A DNA stretch of 64,000 nucleotides from Actinocatenispora thailandica (GTDB taxonomy: Bacteria > Actinomycetota > Actinomycetes > Mycobacteriales > Micromonosporaceae), in NCBI RefSeq assembly GCF_016865425.1, contig NZ_AP023355.1:6012198-6076197 (forward strand). The letters run 5' to 3'. Below are positions 62,685 through 64,000 of this stretch, one piece after another. Both the position numbers and the translations under genes were made by a program. The first letter of the stretch is position 1; every line of letters begins with the position of its first letter. A model generated the notes under the pieces. That model was not told the DNA's origin and ran no database searches. It was given only the letters and a program-made list of their open reading frames with translations.

Positions 62685-63419
62685 TCAGGTCCTCGCCAGC
62701 GCCCGCTCCAGGAACGGCAGCAGCCGGTCCCAGTGGCGGCGCAGCCCGGCCGCGCTGAATGCATCGGTGTCGGACATGGTGAAGCCGTGCACCGTGCCGG
62801 GGTAGATCTCGGAGGTGTGGCTGACCCCCGCGGCGTCCAGCGCCTGGTTCAGCTCGCCGAGGCTCTCGGGTGTCAGGTCGCTCTCGGCGTGGCCGAGGAG
62901 AACCGGGGCCGTGAGCCCGGTGAAGAGGTCCGGGCCGTCGGCGCCCACCGGGCCGTGGAAGGCGGCCACGGCGGCGACCCGGTCCGGGTGCGCCGCCGCG
63001 GTACGCACCGCCAGCAGGCCGCCGATGCAGTAGCCGGTCACCGCGACCGGGCCAGCGCTGACCTCGGGTTGGGCGGTGAGGAAGGCGAGGTAGCCGGCGG
63101 CGTCCCGGTGCGAGCGTTCGGCGCTGTGCGTCGCGAGCAGCGGCAGTAGCCGCGCCACGACCCGATCCCGGTCGTCGGTACCGAGGTGTTCGGGAATCTC
63201 GATCACCGGGGTCGGGCCGTGCCGGTAGAGGAAGTTGGGGACGAGCACGTAGTAGCCGTGGCCGGCCAGTTCGGCGGCCAGCTCGTGCAGCACCGGCCGG
63301 ATGCCGAAACCGTCCGGGTACATCAGCACCCCGGGGTGCGGCCCGGGACGGTCCGGGAGGGCGGCGAACGCGTCGGCCTGGCCGTCCTCGGTGGGAATCT
63401 GCAAGGTCTTGAAAGGCAC
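62685..63419 (-). CDS. Dienelactone hydrolase family protein
   Basis: 244 residues from GTG 63419 with AGGAGA. Nucleophile Cys131 in VTGYCIGGLLAVR (dienelactone hydrolase type), acid in LGHAESDLTPES, His in YPGTVHGFTMSD. Cleaves dienelactone or related esters; substrate here unknown. Confidence 0.9.
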   Translation of the reverse strand: MPFKTLQIPTEDGQADAFAALPDRPGPHPGVLMYPDGFGIRPVLHELAAELAGHGYYVLVPNFLYRHGPTPVIEIPEHLGTDDRDRVVARLLPLLATHSAERSHRDAAGYLAFLTAQPEVSAGPVAVTGYCIGGLLAVRTAAAHPDRVAAVAAFHGPVGADGPDLFTGLTAPVLLGHAESDLTPESLGELNQALDAAGVSHTSEIYPGTVHGFTMSDTDAFSAAGLRRHWDRLLPFLERALART

Positions 63420-63656
63420 GAGATCTCCTGTCGTGGTCGAGGTGAACCTGCTATCCACACGACGGAGGTGGAGCCCGCGCGGCGGCGTGGGCTCCCGGAT
63501 CGAACGGCGGGCCGGCGCCGGCCCGACCGGCACTCAGAACGGCACCGGGTCACCGATCCGTGCGCGGCGTGACGCCATCCCGGTCATCATGACCACAACG
63601 TATCCGACCGCCCGAGGCGCCCGGCAGGAGCGCTGGCCGGGCGCCCCCGGATCCCG

Positions 63657-64000
63657 TCAGCGGTGTGGCGGCACCGGCATCCGGTGGCCGTCCAGCTGGG
63701 ACAGCGTGAGCACGGCGAGGGAGTCGGTCCAGGCCAGCGGGGCGACCGAGGCCGGATAGCCCTCCGGAGTGAGTTGCTCGGGGAACGCGCCGAGCGTGGT
63801 CCGGTGGTCGGCGAGCCAGCCGACCAGCTCGGTGGCCCTGCCGCGTTCCCCGGTGCTCGCCCAGGCCAGCGCGAAGAACATCGTCTCCGGCGTCCAGGTG
63901 GTGGGGTGCGTCCAGGACTCGCCCGGGACGACCCCGCCGTTCGGGCGGCGCAGCACGTCGAACGTGTGCTGCAGGGCGGGGCGCAGGCCGGCCGGTGCGA
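63657..64000 (-). CDS. Glucoamylase-like (GH15) protein, 5' end outside window
   Basis: Only the C-terminal ~113 residues are visible. GESWTHPTTWTPETMFFALA, WLADHRTTLGAFPEQLTPEG and ASVAPLAWTDSLAVLTLSQL match the end of the (alpha/alpha)6 barrel of GH15 enzymes. The catalytic glutamates lie partly outside the window. Substrate (starch- or trehalose-like) cannot be stated. Confidence 0.75.
   Translation of the reverse strand, partial: APAGLRPALQHTFDVLRRPNGGVVPGESWTHPTTWTPETMFFALAWASTGERGRATELVGWLADHRTTLGAFPEQLTPEGYPASVAPLAWTDSLAVLTLSQLDGHRMPVPPHR

Overview
The window is high-GC actinobacterial chromosome with no rRNA or tRNA gene that I could see. Two complex I gene sets, menaquinone genes, HTH/DUF397 regulator pairs, a PPE-like/mycosin pair and many GTG starts suggest a filamentous actinomycete, most likely Micromonosporaceae. 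The family assignment is inference.

Layout. (1) 1-18296: a second, incomplete complex I set on the minus strand, read from the right as nuoA2-B2-C2-H2, then nuoI2, then nuoJ2-K2-L2-M2 (nuoM2 runs off the left edge). It has no nuoD, E, F or G. It is split between H2 and I2 by an IS110-family element, three tandem paralogous membrane-anchored proteins of unknown function and an aldo/keto reductase. It is split again between I2 and J2 by an alpha/beta hydrolase. (2) 18500-23620: a small membrane protein, a membrane-bound sulfite-oxidase-type molybdoenzyme, and korAB (2-oxoacid:ferredoxin oxidoreductase) ending at a strong terminator. (3) 23700-30210: accessory and regulatory genes (SnoaL-like/TetR pair with two operators, GNAT, holin-like protein, DUF1330, hydrolase, HTH regulators, DUF397). 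(4) 30313-33483: a compact type VII secretion-associated locus with lower GC: a helical protein, a PPE-like protein and a mycosin protease. (5) 33500-41100: a TetR/SnoaL-like pair around a 50-bp palindrome, a frameshifted rarD, a secreted protein, DUF2127, a hydrolase, an unknown protein and an AbiEi/Vsr-like protein. (6) 41101-61148: a polyprenyl diphosphate synthase, a complete nuoA-N operon, menJ-like and menG. (7) 61347-64000: an orphan permease-like protein, dienelactone hydrolase and a partial glucoamylase-like gene.

How the genes fit together. The right half is a respiratory block: menG, menJ and the prenyl synthase make and modify menaquinone, and nuoA-N reduces it with NADH. The left set lacks the NADH-oxidising module (EFG) and lies near korAB. 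This fits a ferredoxin-fed variant complex, but the missing nuoD and the broken operon leave its function open.

Non-coding signals stand out. A 61-bp palindromic element occurs four times at exactly the same length, and two copies bracket the AbiEi/Vsr-like gene. A probable stand-alone small RNA with promoter and terminator lies at 11876-11985. Several large regulatory palindromes are present, and the IS110 element has a non-coding end that could encode a guide (bridge) RNA.
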